A stretch of DNA of 6,295 nt from an uncultured Haloferula sp. (GCA_946885645.1 CAMPGU010000244.1:1-6295), one strand, 5' to 3'. Positions 1 to 6,288 are shown, counted from the first letter of the stretch. The notes: generated by a model not told the origin, from the sequence alone. Translations and numbers: made by a program.

Positions 1-8
1 GACACCCT

Positions 9-35
9 CTAATCAAACCTAATCAGTTTACAAAT
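9..35 (+). promoter_or_regulatory. Possible promoter/operator region of the PEP-CTERM gene
   Basis: The 46 bases before the start are AT-rich. They contain two copies of CTAATCA (9-15 and 19-25), exactly ten bases apart, or about one helical turn. TACAAAT at 29-35 is a loose -10-like match ending 11 bases before the ATG. If it is used, the mRNA would have almost no leader, which fits the missing Shine-Dalgarno. The repeats are visible in the sequence; the regulatory role is inferred and weak because the window starts immediately upstream. Confidence 0.25.
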
Positions 36-46
36 AGCCTCTCTAT

Positions 47-667
47 ATGAAATCGAAACTTCTTGCGTTGCTTGCTACCGTAGCTCTTGCGGGTGTCTCA
101 AATGCATTCATTGTAACAATCGAATCCGGCTTCGATAAGGCAGTTACGACAAGCAACGATCTGCCCGTCGCCTCCGGCTCCGGCTTCGTTGCTACGGGCT
201 TCTTCACTTCTCTCTCTGACGCTCAACTTGCGACGAGCACCTCTGCTACCCTTCAGGGTGCGTTCCAGCTTTTTGGCACCTCCGGAACTTTCGGATTCGG
301 TGGATTCGGTGGAGTTTATGAAGTTGAGTCCGCGGGTGGCCGCATTGGAGCGGCTTCTGCTTTCGCAAACCAATCGATTTACACCATTCTTGGTAATGGG
401 ACCACCATCGGCAACTCCACCGAATTTGTAATCTACAAACACGCGGGGACCTTCCAGATCGATGATGCAGATGCAAACGATAAGACCTTCAATGCCACCC
501 TTGGCGGAGCGGGCGGCGCGTATTTGATGGGTTCAGTTACCGGGGGAACGGTCGAAATCGCAGGTCAGCCTTTCCCTCAGGTGGAAATGGCTGTAGCTGT
601 CCCTGAGCCCTCCGCGGCTCTTCTCGGCCTCCTTGGTGCAGTTGGCCTTATCCGCCGTCGCCGCTAA
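47..667 (+). CDS. PEP-CTERM sorting domain-containing exported protein
   Basis: A 206-residue secreted protein of unknown function. Residues 1-20 form a classical signal peptide (KSK, then a Leu/Ala core, with cleavage likely after SNA-20). The C-terminus is a textbook PEP-CTERM signal: VPEP at 185-188, a hydrophobic Leu/Gly/Ala helix to about residue 202, then RRRR at 203-206. In known systems an exosortase recognises this tail, removes it and delivers the protein to the cell surface or extracellular matrix; no exosortase gene lies in this window. The mature part is Gly/Ala/Thr/Ser rich, has no cysteine, and carries an F-G-rich patch at 82-89 (FGFGGFGG). The stretch around 115-150 resembles short PEP-CTERM proteins common in Verrucomicrobiota (recalled from memory, not searched). 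The ATG at 47 fits the signal peptide, but no clear Shine-Dalgarno precedes it. The gene is visibly less GC-rich than the next one. A hairpin follows its stop. Confidence 0.9.
   Translation: MKSKLLALLATVALAGVSNAFIVTIESGFDKAVTTSNDLPVASGSGFVATGFFTSLSDAQLATSTSATLQGAFQLFGTSGTFGFGGFGGVYEVESAGGRIGAASAFANQSIYTILGNGTTIGNSTEFVIYKHAGTFQIDDADANDKTFNATLGGAGGAYLMGSVTGGTVEIAGQPFPQVEMAVAVPEPSAALLGLLGAVGLIRRRR
295..312 (+). repeat. Tandem 9-base repeat (ATTCGGTGG x2)
   Basis: Two perfect head-to-tail copies of ATTCGGTGG lie inside the PEP-CTERM gene, preceded by a partial TTCGG unit at 290-294. They encode the Phe-Gly-Gly repeat at residues 84-89. This looks like in-frame slippage expansion of a Gly/Phe-rich surface segment. 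Confidence 0.75.
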
Positions 668-698
668 GTGAGCGAAGGCTAGCGAAGTTAATACTTTT

Positions 699-732
699 CA
701 GAGCGGGAGGAGCATTTGCTTCTCCCGCTTTG
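699..732 (+). terminator. Hairpin terminator after the PEP-CTERM gene
   Basis: A near-perfect inverted repeat starts about 30 bases after the stop codon. The core arm AGCGGGAGGAGC (702-713) pairs with GCTTCTCCCGCT (718-729) through one G-U pair, closing a four-base ATTT loop. The stem can extend outward to 699 and 732. The tail TTTGTCGTTT is only moderately T-rich, so intrinsic termination is likely but may be incomplete. It separates the first gene from the large downstream gene and argues against a simple operon. Confidence 0.7.
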
Positions 733-783
733 TCGTTTCAAGGAGGGCTGACGGGGGCGCTTGAACGGCGGGAGGCTTCGGCG

Positions 784-805
784 CGGATCTCTCTTCGAGA
801 ATCCG
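784..805 (+). promoter_or_regulatory. Leader hairpin and GTTTGC repeats before the large redox gene
   Basis: The gap 733-862 holds no credible gene. CGGAT (784-788) pairs with ATCCG (801-805), and TCTC (790-793) pairs with GAGA (797-800). This gives a nine-pair stem with one bulged base and a three-base loop. It is followed by three copies of GTTTGC at 805, 823 and 838. A poor promoter-like pair lies in the same stretch: TTGCTT at 807-812 and TATCGA at 830-835, 17 bases apart. The structure is directly visible; any regulatory function is a guess. Confidence 0.3.
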
Positions 806-862
806 TTTGCTTCCTAAAACGAGTTTGCGTATCGATGGTTTGCCTCTGGCACCCCGAAACCC

Positions 863-3800
863 ATGCCCGCCTCGCCCCCTCTCAGGGCAGGATCCCGCCT
901 GCTACGGGCCGCACTAACCCCTGCGGTTCTTCTTTTAGCCCTCCTTCCTTCCCTGACGGCCCAACCCGGGCTGGACGGGCCGGAGGCTGTGGGCGCGTTT
1001 CTAAACGGCAAGTTCCCGGCGGTGGAGTCCACCTCGGCGGTGGAATGGTCGGTGCAGGAGACCTACACGGGGATCAATATCAATCTCCCCACGCACCTGA
1101 TGCCTTATCCGGGCACGAACAAGCTGCTGTGCGTGGCGAAGGAAGGCAGGATTTTCCTATTCGAGGATAGCCCGGCCGCGAGCGGGACCGAGACCTTCCT
1201 CGATCTGCGCGCGCAGACCTTCACCTCCAGCGATTGCGGCATGACCTGGCTGGTCTTCCACCCGGAGTTCGGCCAAGCGGGGTCGCCGAACCGGGGCTAC
1301 GTGTACGTGACCTACAAATGGAAGCCGGCGGGGGGAAACGGCAACGAAGCTTATTGGCGGCTTACCCGTTTCACTGTCCCGGACGGCACCCAGATCGCCG
1401 ACCCTGCGAGCGAACAAATCCTGATCCAGCAGTACGACCGCCAGCAGTTTCATGACAGCGGCTGCATGATGTTCGGCCCGGATGGCTACCTTTATATTGC
1501 CGTCGGCGATGAAGGCGGTGCGAATGACCAGTACGAGACCGGTCAGAAGATCGACGAGCGACTCTTCTCAGGCATCCTGCGGATCGATGTTGACCGGGAC
1601 CTTTCCCGGAGCCACCCGATCCGCCGCCAGCCGACGCAGCTCGCCATGCCCGCGGGGTGGCCTGACAGCTTCACCGCAAATTATACGATTCCGGACGACA
1701 ATCCGTTCCTAGATCAAGAAGGCGGCAATCTTGAGGAGTTCTACGCCATCGGTCTCCGCCAGCCGTACCGTTTTTCCCGGGATCCGGAGAGCGGCCGGAT
1801 CTGGGTGGGTGAGAGCGGCCAGGATACCGAAGAAGAACTCTGCCTCTTGTCACCCGGAGCCAATTACGGCTGGCCTTTCCGCGAAGGGAGAGTAGCCGGT
1901 CCACAGCCTCCCCCCGCGGTGACCCACGGCACGGTCACCGGGCCCGTCTGGAGCGTGGCGCACGCCGCGGGGCCCGATGGCTGCATGGTTGGCGGTTTCG
2001 TTTATCGCGGCGCGGCGCACCCCTCGCTCCAGGGGAAATTCCTCGCCGTGGATAACGTGAGCGGCCGCATCCGCGCTTTCGACTACGATAGCGACGCAGG
2101 CGTGGCCACCGGGACCATCCTCGCCGACATGCCGAGCGGAAGCGTTTACAGCGGCACCTCCACCATCGGTAGCGATCACGCGGGCGAGCCTGTCTTTATC
2201 AAGATCAATGGCACCGGCACCCGCGGCCGCTTCATGAAACTGGCGGTCACCCCTCCCGCCTCTACAAATCCCGTCTGGTACCGTTTCGAGGACCAAGATC
2301 CGGAAAATGTCTCCGGCTACCTCTCCGACAACCCCGGCAACGCGACCGCGGATAGCATCGGCGACGGGGTGCCTCTGCTCGCTTGGGACGACGAGATCTT
2401 GACGAGCGCCAACGCGAGCTTCGGGATATCGAACGGGCTGCTGCCGGCGGGGCAATCTTCAAACAACGCGGGGGTACGGGTCGTTTCCCCCGGCGATGGC
2501 GACGGGAGGCCGGGCAATGTCGCCGGAGACCTCTATATGGAGCGGAAGTTCGGCAGGCTGGACGACTTCACCGCCGAGCTCAGCTTCCGCCCGGCCCCCG
2601 GCTCGCTTGCCGACGGCTACCAATGTTTCCTCGGGCTCGATGGCATGACGGGCACCGCCCCGATCGATCTTGAGAACGGTCCGGCGCTCCAGCCCTTCCG
2701 TCTGATGCGATGGGATCGCTCCAGCCCCCAAGGCAACTCGCTCATCGATCTTCAGGCGGGGGACCTGTTCCTGAACGTCCGCACCGTGGATCCCGCTACC
2801 GGCCAGTGGGTCTCGGTGCCGGTGGAGGTGCTCGACCGGGATCTTTTCACCGATGACCGCTGGTATCATCTGGCAATTGTCGGCGATGCCGCTGCCGGTA
2901 CCCTCACCGTCTATAGCTTTGAAGATGGAGCCTACGTGCAGCTCGGCCAAGGCTCCGGCTATAAAGGAAACCTGCAGCCGGGAGTATGGACGCTCGGGCG
3001 CGGAATGCACAATGGCAACGCGGTGGATTGGGCGACGGATGCGGAGTTCGATGAAGTCCGCATCGCGAACTCCGCGCTGTCGCCGTCGCAATTCCTCTAC
3101 GCCCCCCAGCCTTGGCAGCCCCTCATCGTGGCAAACGACCCCCCCGCGTTGCTCTCGGAGACGGGGGCTTTCGCCGATCTTGCGACACTCACGCCGGCCG
3201 CGGGTGTCTTTCCTTACGATGTCAATGCGCCCCTGTGGTCGGATGCAGCCGCGAAGAAGCGCTGGATCGCTCTGCCCAATGACGGAGACCACGACTCGGC
3301 CTCGGAAAAGATAGGCTTCTCTCCGGACGGCGATTGGTCGTTCCCGCCTGGCACCGTCTTCATCAAGCACTTCGAGCTCTCCGTCGATGAAAGCGATCCC
3401 TCCCTGCGCAGGCGTTTGGAGACCCGCTTCATCGTCATGCCGACAAGCGGGGAACCCTATGGCGTGACCTACAAATGGCGCGCGGATGGCAGCGATGCTG
3501 AACTCCTGCCCGACGGTGCCAGCGAGGACATCCCGATTGCCGAGGTCGGCGGCGGCACCCGCATCCAGCGCTGGGATTATCCCAGCCGCACGGACTGCCG
3601 CGTCTGCCACAATGGCAATGCGGGGCACGTGCTGGGCCTGAAGACCCATCAGCTCAATGGCGACCTTGCCTACGATCGCACCGGCCGCACTGCCAATCAG
3701 CTCGAGACGCTGGCTCATCTCGGCTGGTTCGATTCCGGTTACCGCCCGGAGCATCTCCCTTGGTTCCTCAAGAGCCGCCACATCGCGGACAGTGCGGCGA

Positions 3801-5440
3801 GTTTGGAGGACCGTGTCCGCTCCTATCTTGATTCGAATTGCGCGCATTGTCACCGGCCCGGAGGCGTTCGCGCGCTCTTTGATGCCCGCTTGACCACGCC
3901 CCTCGCCGGGCAGGGGTTCATCCGCGGCAGCTTGGTGGAGCCGACCGAACACGAGCGCGTGATCGTTCCCGGCGACCTCGCGAATTCCGTCCTGCGGATC
4001 CGCCACGGTAGTACCGGAGTGATCAAGATGCCGCCGCTCGGAAAAACCCTCGTCGATGAAGAAGCGGCGCAGGTGATCGCGGATTGGATTCTCTCCCTGC
4101 CATCCGCTCCGGCCGTGGAGCTTGTAGCTCCCGCCGGGGCGGGAGGCCCTTTTGAAGTGGAGGTTCGGTTCTCCGAGCCGGTGACCGGCCTCTCCCCCTC
4201 CGATTTCGACGTCACGGGAGCCTCCATCGGCGGTCTGACGGGCAGCGGTGCAGCCTACGTGCTCACCGTGACACCGCACGGCTTCGGCGAAGTCACGCTC
4301 GGCTTGCCAGCCGGGCGCGCCCAAGGGGCCGGCGGGGAGGGGAATTTCGCTTCACAGCAGAAACGGATGGTCATCACAGACAGCTCCCTGCTTGCGTGGC
4401 TACCGCTGGACGAGGGCAGCGGGATATCCGCGAACGACCTGTCTCCGCAGGAGAACCACGGCACGCTGCTCGGCATGGAAACGGCGGATTGGATCGCCGG
4501 GAAGGTCGGGAGCGCCCTTTCCTTCGACGGCTCCGGCGAGCGGGTGAGCATGCAAAATCCCCCCGCGGGTGACTTCACGATTTCGTTCTGGATGCGCTCG
4601 ACCCAGGAATTCCAAGCCACCAATGCCCCGCCGGCCGGACGGGCCATCGTCACCGCGGACAGTCCGGGTGCTACCAACGACTTCATGATTGCCGGCACCC
4701 GCGCGGAGGGGGTCAACCGCATCTCGTTCCAAACCGGTCATGCCGGCGGACTGTTGCCAAACAGCGTCATCCACGGGACGAGCGCGGTGAATACCGGCGG
4801 GTGGATTCATATCGCCTGCACCCGCGTCCAGGCCTCCGGGGAGATGAAGATTTATGTGAACGGTGCTCCGGAGGCGGTGGGAATCGGCAGTACCGCGATC
4901 TTGAATGCGAATCCCGTGCTGAGCTTCGGCGGCAATCCTGCCGGGGCGGGGACCAGCTTCCAGGGCGATATCGATGAACTTCGGATCCACGGGCGCGTGC
5001 TTTCGGAAGCGGAGATTGGCGAGCTGGCTGCGGAGACCGGTGCGCCGCCTCCCTTTGCGCAGTGGCTCTCCTCATGGCTCCCCGGCCTCACCCACTTGCA
5101 GGGTGCCGATCTCGATCCGGAAGGCGATGGCATGACGAATTTCGGAGAATTCGCCTTCGGCGGCGATCCGCTCTCAGCGGATGTTTTTCCCGTTCCCATG
5201 ATGCGGGCGGCAGACGGCAGCGTCACCCTGAGCTACGTGGCCCGCATGGCTCCCGCGGGTGCCGTCTATCTAGTCCAGGTGGGCCAGGATATGGATAGCT
5301 GGAGCCCCGCGGATCCGGCGCTCACCGAAATATCGCGCGAAGCGCTGCCTGGCGGGGAGTACGAACAGGTCACCGTGAGCTACCTGCCGCCGGAGGAGAT
5401 GACGAAGCTCTTCTTCCGCATCGAGGCGTTGCCGAAGTAG
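863..5440 (+). CDS. Secreted multidomain PQQ-type sugar dehydrogenase / LamG / diheme cytochrome c fusion
   Basis: A 1525-residue exported redox protein. The order is: signal peptide (about 1-33, Arg-rich start, Leu/Ala core, cleavage likely after LTA-33; no lipobox); glucose/sorbosone-dehydrogenase beta-propeller (about 55-465); LamG-like domain (about 470-748); diheme cytochrome c domain (about 758-1083); Ig-like domain (about 1085-1165); second LamG domain (about 1176-1392); and a C-terminal part with a DLDPEGDGMTNFGEF calcium-loop-like segment (1416-1430) and a beta-rich end. Inferred role: periplasmic or extracellular oxidation of a sugar or related alcohol/aldol, with electrons passed from PQQ to the fused hemes and then to an external acceptor; the substrate cannot be told. 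ATG 863 is the only plausible start: an in-frame stop lies at 815-817 with no other ATG, GTG or TTG between. No strong Shine-Dalgarno is seen. It has no PEP-CTERM tail or membrane anchor. The frame is unbroken, so the fusion does not come from a frameshift. Confidence 0.9.
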   Translation: MPASPPLRAGSRLLRAALTPAVLLLALLPSLTAQPGLDGPEAVGAFLNGKFPAVESTSAVEWSVQETYTGININLPTHLMPYPGTNKLLCVAKEGRIFLFEDSPAASGTETFLDLRAQTFTSSDCGMTWLVFHPEFGQAGSPNRGYVYVTYKWKPAGGNGNEAYWRLTRFTVPDGTQIADPASEQILIQQYDRQQFHDSGCMMFGPDGYLYIAVGDEGGANDQYETGQKIDERLFSGILRIDVDRDLSRSHPIRRQPTQLAMPAGWPDSFTANYTIPDDNPFLDQEGGNLEEFYAIGLRQPYRFSRDPESGRIWVGESGQDTEEELCLLSPGANYGWPFREGRVAGPQPPPAVTHGTVTGPVWSVAHAAGPDGCMVGGFVYRGAAHPSLQGKFLAVDNVSGRIRAFDYDSDAGVATGTILADMPSGSVYSGTSTIGSDHAGEPVFIKINGTGTRGRFMKLAVTPPASTNPVWYRFEDQDPENVSGYLSDNPGNATADSIGDGVPLLAWDDEILTSANASFGISNGLLPAGQSSNNAGVRVVSPGDGDGRPGNVAGDLYMERKFGRLDDFTAELSFRPAPGSLADGYQCFLGLDGMTGTAPIDLENGPALQPFRLMRWDRSSPQGNSLIDLQAGDLFLNVRTVDPATGQWVSVPVEVLDRDLFTDDRWYHLAIVGDAAAGTLTVYSFEDGAYVQLGQGSGYKGNLQPGVWTLGRGMHNGNAVDWATDAEFDEVRIANSALSPSQFLYAPQPWQPLIVANDPPALLSETGAFADLATLTPAAGVFPYDVNAPLWSDAAAKKRWIALPNDGDHDSASEKIGFSPDGDWSFPPGTVFIKHFELSVDESDPSLRRRLETRFIVMPTSGEPYGVTYKWRADGSDAELLPDGASEDIPIAEVGGGTRIQRWDYPSRTDCRVCHNGNAGHVLGLKTHQLNGDLAYDRTGRTANQLETLAHLGWFDSGYRPEHLPWFLKSRHIADSAASLEDRVRSYLDSNCAHCHRPGGVRALFDARLTTPLAGQGFIRGSLVEPTEHERVIVPGDLANSVLRIRHGSTGVIKMPPLGKTLVDEEAAQVIADWILSLPSAPAVELVAPAGAGGPFEVEVRFSEPVTGLSPSDFDVTGASIGGLTGSGAAYVLTVTPHGFGEVTLGLPAGRAQGAGGEGNFASQQKRMVITDSSLLAWLPLDEGSGISANDLSPQENHGTLLGMETADWIAGKVGSALSFDGSGERVSMQNPPAGDFTISFWMRSTQEFQATNAPPAGRAIVTADSPGATNDFMIAGTRAEGVNRISFQTGHAGGLLPNSVIHGTSAVNTGGWIHIACTRVQASGEMKIYVNGAPEAVGIGSTAILNANPVLSFGGNPAGAGTSFQGDIDELRIHGRVLSEAEIGELAAETGAPPPFAQWLSSWLPGLTHLQGADLDPEGDGMTNFGEFAFGGDPLSADVFPVPMMRAADGSVTLSYVARMAPAGAVYLVQVGQDMDSWSPADPALTEISREALPGGEYEQVTVSYLPPEEMTKLFFRIEALPK
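1025..2257 (+). other. Domain: glucose/sorbosone dehydrogenase-like PQQ beta-propeller
   Basis: Residues about 55-465 of the large protein. Landmarks match soluble quinoprotein glucose dehydrogenase and aldose sugar dehydrogenase: FHDSG...FGPDGYLYIAVGDEG (H197 sits where the catalytic base His144 of the Acinetobacter enzyme lies); FSGILRIDVD (235-244); DDNPF (278-282); AIGLRQP (R299 in the position of the PQQ-contacting Arg228); IWVGESGQD (313-321); NYGWP (334-338); and HPSLQGKFLAVDNVSGRIRAF (386-406), a standard last-blade motif. All the expected key positions I could place are present, so the domain looks active. These alignments were made by eye. Several cysteines (90, 125, 201, 327, 374) may form disulfides after export. 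Confidence 0.85.
2270..3106 (+). other. Domain: LamG-like (concanavalin A-type) module 1
   Basis: Residues about 470-748. It opens with VWYRFEDQDPENVSG and closes with FDEVRIANSALSPSQF, the usual beginning and end of the LamG/concanavalin-like sandwich in environmental bacteria. DRWYHLAIVGD (665-674) is the typical middle strand. It lies between the PQQ domain and the cytochrome domain. Such modules often bind glycans or only act as spacers; the sequence does not say which. Confidence 0.75.
3134..4111 (+). other. Domain: diheme cytochrome c (SO_2930/HNE_0200-like)
   Basis: Residues about 758-1083. Two covalent heme sites are seen: CRVCH at 912-916 (bases 3596-3610) and CAHCH at 993-997 (bases 3839-3853). 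KMPP at 1055-1058 supplies M1056, the likely sixth ligand of the second heme. The first-heme partner ligand is not obvious. The preceding ~150 residues, with LLSETGAFADLATLTPA, PYDVNAPLWSDAAAKKRWIALP, GDWSFPPGTVFIKHFEL and GVTYKWRADGSDAELL, are characteristic of a diheme cytochrome family I know from Shewanella SO_2930-type proteins (recall, not searched). Heme attachment requires export and a cytochrome c maturation system, in keeping with the signal peptide. Confidence 0.88.
4115..5437 (+). other. C-terminal accessory modules: Ig-like, LamG 2, calcium-loop-like segment, beta-rich end
   Basis: Residues 1085-1165 resemble a bacterial Ig-like repeat: a VRFSEPVTGLSPSDFDVTG strand pair, then GSGAAYVLTVTP. 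Residues 1176-1392 are a clearer LamG/concanavalin fold than the first: LLAWLPLDEGSG, GSALSFDGSGERV, FTISFWMRS, WIHIACTRV, MKIYVNGAPE and GDIDELRIHGRVLSEAEI occur in the canonical order. Residues 1397-1436 hold ADLDPEGDGMTNFGEFAFGGDP, a short Asp/Gly loop typical of EF-hand or thrombospondin-3-like calcium sites. The last ~90 residues (VTLSYVAR, YLVQVGQDMDSW, KLFFRIEAL) match a terminal region I recall from many large secreted Verrucomicrobiota proteins. Together they suggest surface or substrate attachment; this role is inferred. Confidence 0.75.
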
Positions 5441-5454
5441 CCCTCCGCCCGGCC
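5441..5454. other. Short convergent junction
   Basis: Only 14 bases separate the stop codon of the large forward gene from the stop codon of the reverse membrane-protein gene. No U-tract hairpin fits here. A small CCTTCC/GGAAGG stem (5463-5468 with 5475-5480) lies within the 3' end of the reverse gene but lacks a T-run, so the two transcripts probably overlap at their 3' ends. Confidence 0.6.
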
Positions 5455-6060
5455 TCAGAAGCCCTTCCAGAAGAGGAAGGAACAGGTTAGCACCGCGAGC
5501 CCGTAGGCCAGCCCGCCCGCGCAGAGCATCTGCCAGCGCTTCCGGGAAGCGGTCGCCCATGCCACGGTGTCGCGGAAAAGGTAGGGCATGCCCACCCAGT
5601 AGAGCGATTTCACGATCAGCACGAAGGCAAAGATCGGGATCAGCACCCGGCTTTGCGGATCCTTGAGGAAAGCGGCTTCCAGCAAAGGAGCCGCGACCAT
5701 CAATCCCAGCAATCCGAGGGCGCGGACGGCGAGGAATTCCTTCACCGCCATGCCCACGGCCACGATCGAGAGCGGCACCACGTAGCGGAGGTATTTCTTC
5801 AGCCCGTTGAACTCCCCGAGATCCATGGAGAGCGAGTGAAGGATGCCCTTGCCGGGCGGAGCGACGAGCAGCCAGAACCAGAGCAGCCCGACCGCCAGAA
5901 GCACCTGCCCCAGCTGCTGGTTGCGGGGAAAACGCTTCAGGAAGCGTTGAACCGCCTCCGGCTTCGCGAGCAGGAAGGCGTGCAGGGCGACCAGCCATAC
6001 TCCCAGCACTATGCCGGTGCCGAAGAGAGGCAGGCGCTCGTAAAGGTGCATCGCATCCAT
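5455..6060 (-). CDS. Polytopic membrane protein of unknown function
   Basis: A 201-residue inner-membrane protein that I cannot assign to a named family. From the ATG at 6060, about six hydrophobic helices are seen at residues 13-31, 51-68, 90-111, 114-131, 138-156 and 177-198. Basic loops (residues 33-46, KPEAVQRFLKRFPR, and 172-175, SRKR) are probably cytoplasmic by the positive-inside rule. Residues 69-90 (PPGKGILHSLSMDLGEFNGLKK) form the longest polar loop. Two cysteines (180, 193) lie in the last helix. No transporter, kinase or catalytic motif is evident. The frame stays open upstream to a GTG at 6114, which would add 18 Pro/Arg-rich residues unlike a signal or helix, so I prefer ATG 6060; ATG 6051 is also possible. 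None has a good Shine-Dalgarno. It is convergent with the large redox gene, and nothing in the context gives it a role. Confidence 0.8.
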   Translation of the reverse strand: MDAMHLYERLPLFGTGIVLGVWLVALHAFLLAKPEAVQRFLKRFPRNQQLGQVLLAVGLLWFWLLVAPPGKGILHSLSMDLGEFNGLKKYLRYVVPLSIVAVGMAVKEFLAVRALGLLGLMVAAPLLEAAFLKDPQSRVLIPIFAFVLIVKSLYWVGMPYLFRDTVAWATASRKRWQMLCAGGLAYGLAVLTCSFLFWKGF

Positions 6061-6245
6061 GTCCGGACGGGGATTAGGGGAGCGGGGGCATTGCGACAAG
6101 GCGGAACTCCGCACGGGCCGTTCCCACCGGGCTTACGGATTCGCATTTTCGCGTGCTGCGCGCCTGTTGCCTCGCGTCGATCCGGGCCGGCAGATTTCCG
6201 CGCGAGATCCCCCTCGCCAGCTTCCTCCCGGTGACGTTCCTTGCC

Positions 6246-6288
6246 TGAGAAAGAGAAAGCGCACCCGCGGCCGGAGCCGCGGGTGCGC
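6246..6288 (-). terminator. Intrinsic terminator of a gene beyond the right edge
   Basis: A perfect 13-pair stem, GCGCACCCGCGGC (6259-6271) with GCCGCGGGTGCGC (6276-6288), closes a four-base loop. On the plus strand it is preceded by AGAAAGAGAAA. Read on the minus strand, the stem is therefore followed at once by TTTCTCTTTCTC, an interrupted U-tract. It should end a leftward transcript coming from outside the window and insulate the membrane-protein gene from it. The stretch 6061-6245 between it and that gene shows no coding region I can support and no convincing promoter. Confidence 0.8.

Noticed and set aside
807..835. Sigma-70-like promoter TTGCTT / TATCGA with 17-base spacing
   Set aside because: Each box matches only about half of the consensus. 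The spacing is right but the match is too weak to list as a separate feature; it is only mentioned with the leader.
730..1170. Forward frame of 146 codons across the start of the large gene
   Set aside because: It overlaps the signal peptide and first propeller strands in another frame, has no domain or signal, and is Pro/Arg/Gly-rich.
2459..4324. A very long (about 620-codon) open frame antisense to the large redox gene
   Set aside because: GC-rich coding sequence often leaves the opposite strand open. The translation is Arg/Gly/Ala-rich with no recognisable domain, while the forward frame carries clear domains throughout.
5463..5480. CCTTCC/GGAAGG hairpin as a terminator for the large gene
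   Set aside because: It has only six pairs, lies inside the coding end of the reverse gene and has no T-rich tail in either direction.
5270..5998. Reverse frame of 242 codons spanning the convergent junction
   Set aside because: It runs across the end of two well-supported genes and has Arg/Ala/Gly-rich shadow composition.
6061..6114. GTG start at 6114 for the membrane protein
   Set aside because: It adds 18 Pro/Arg/Ser-rich residues with no hydrophobic or signal character; ATG 6060 begins just before the first helix. It cannot be excluded from sequence alone.
5653..6234. Forward open frame of 193 codons opposite the membrane-protein gene
   Set aside because: The product is a His/Glu/Arg-rich low-complexity sequence, as expected from the complement of a Leu/Ala-rich membrane gene; the reverse frame has real transmembrane structure.
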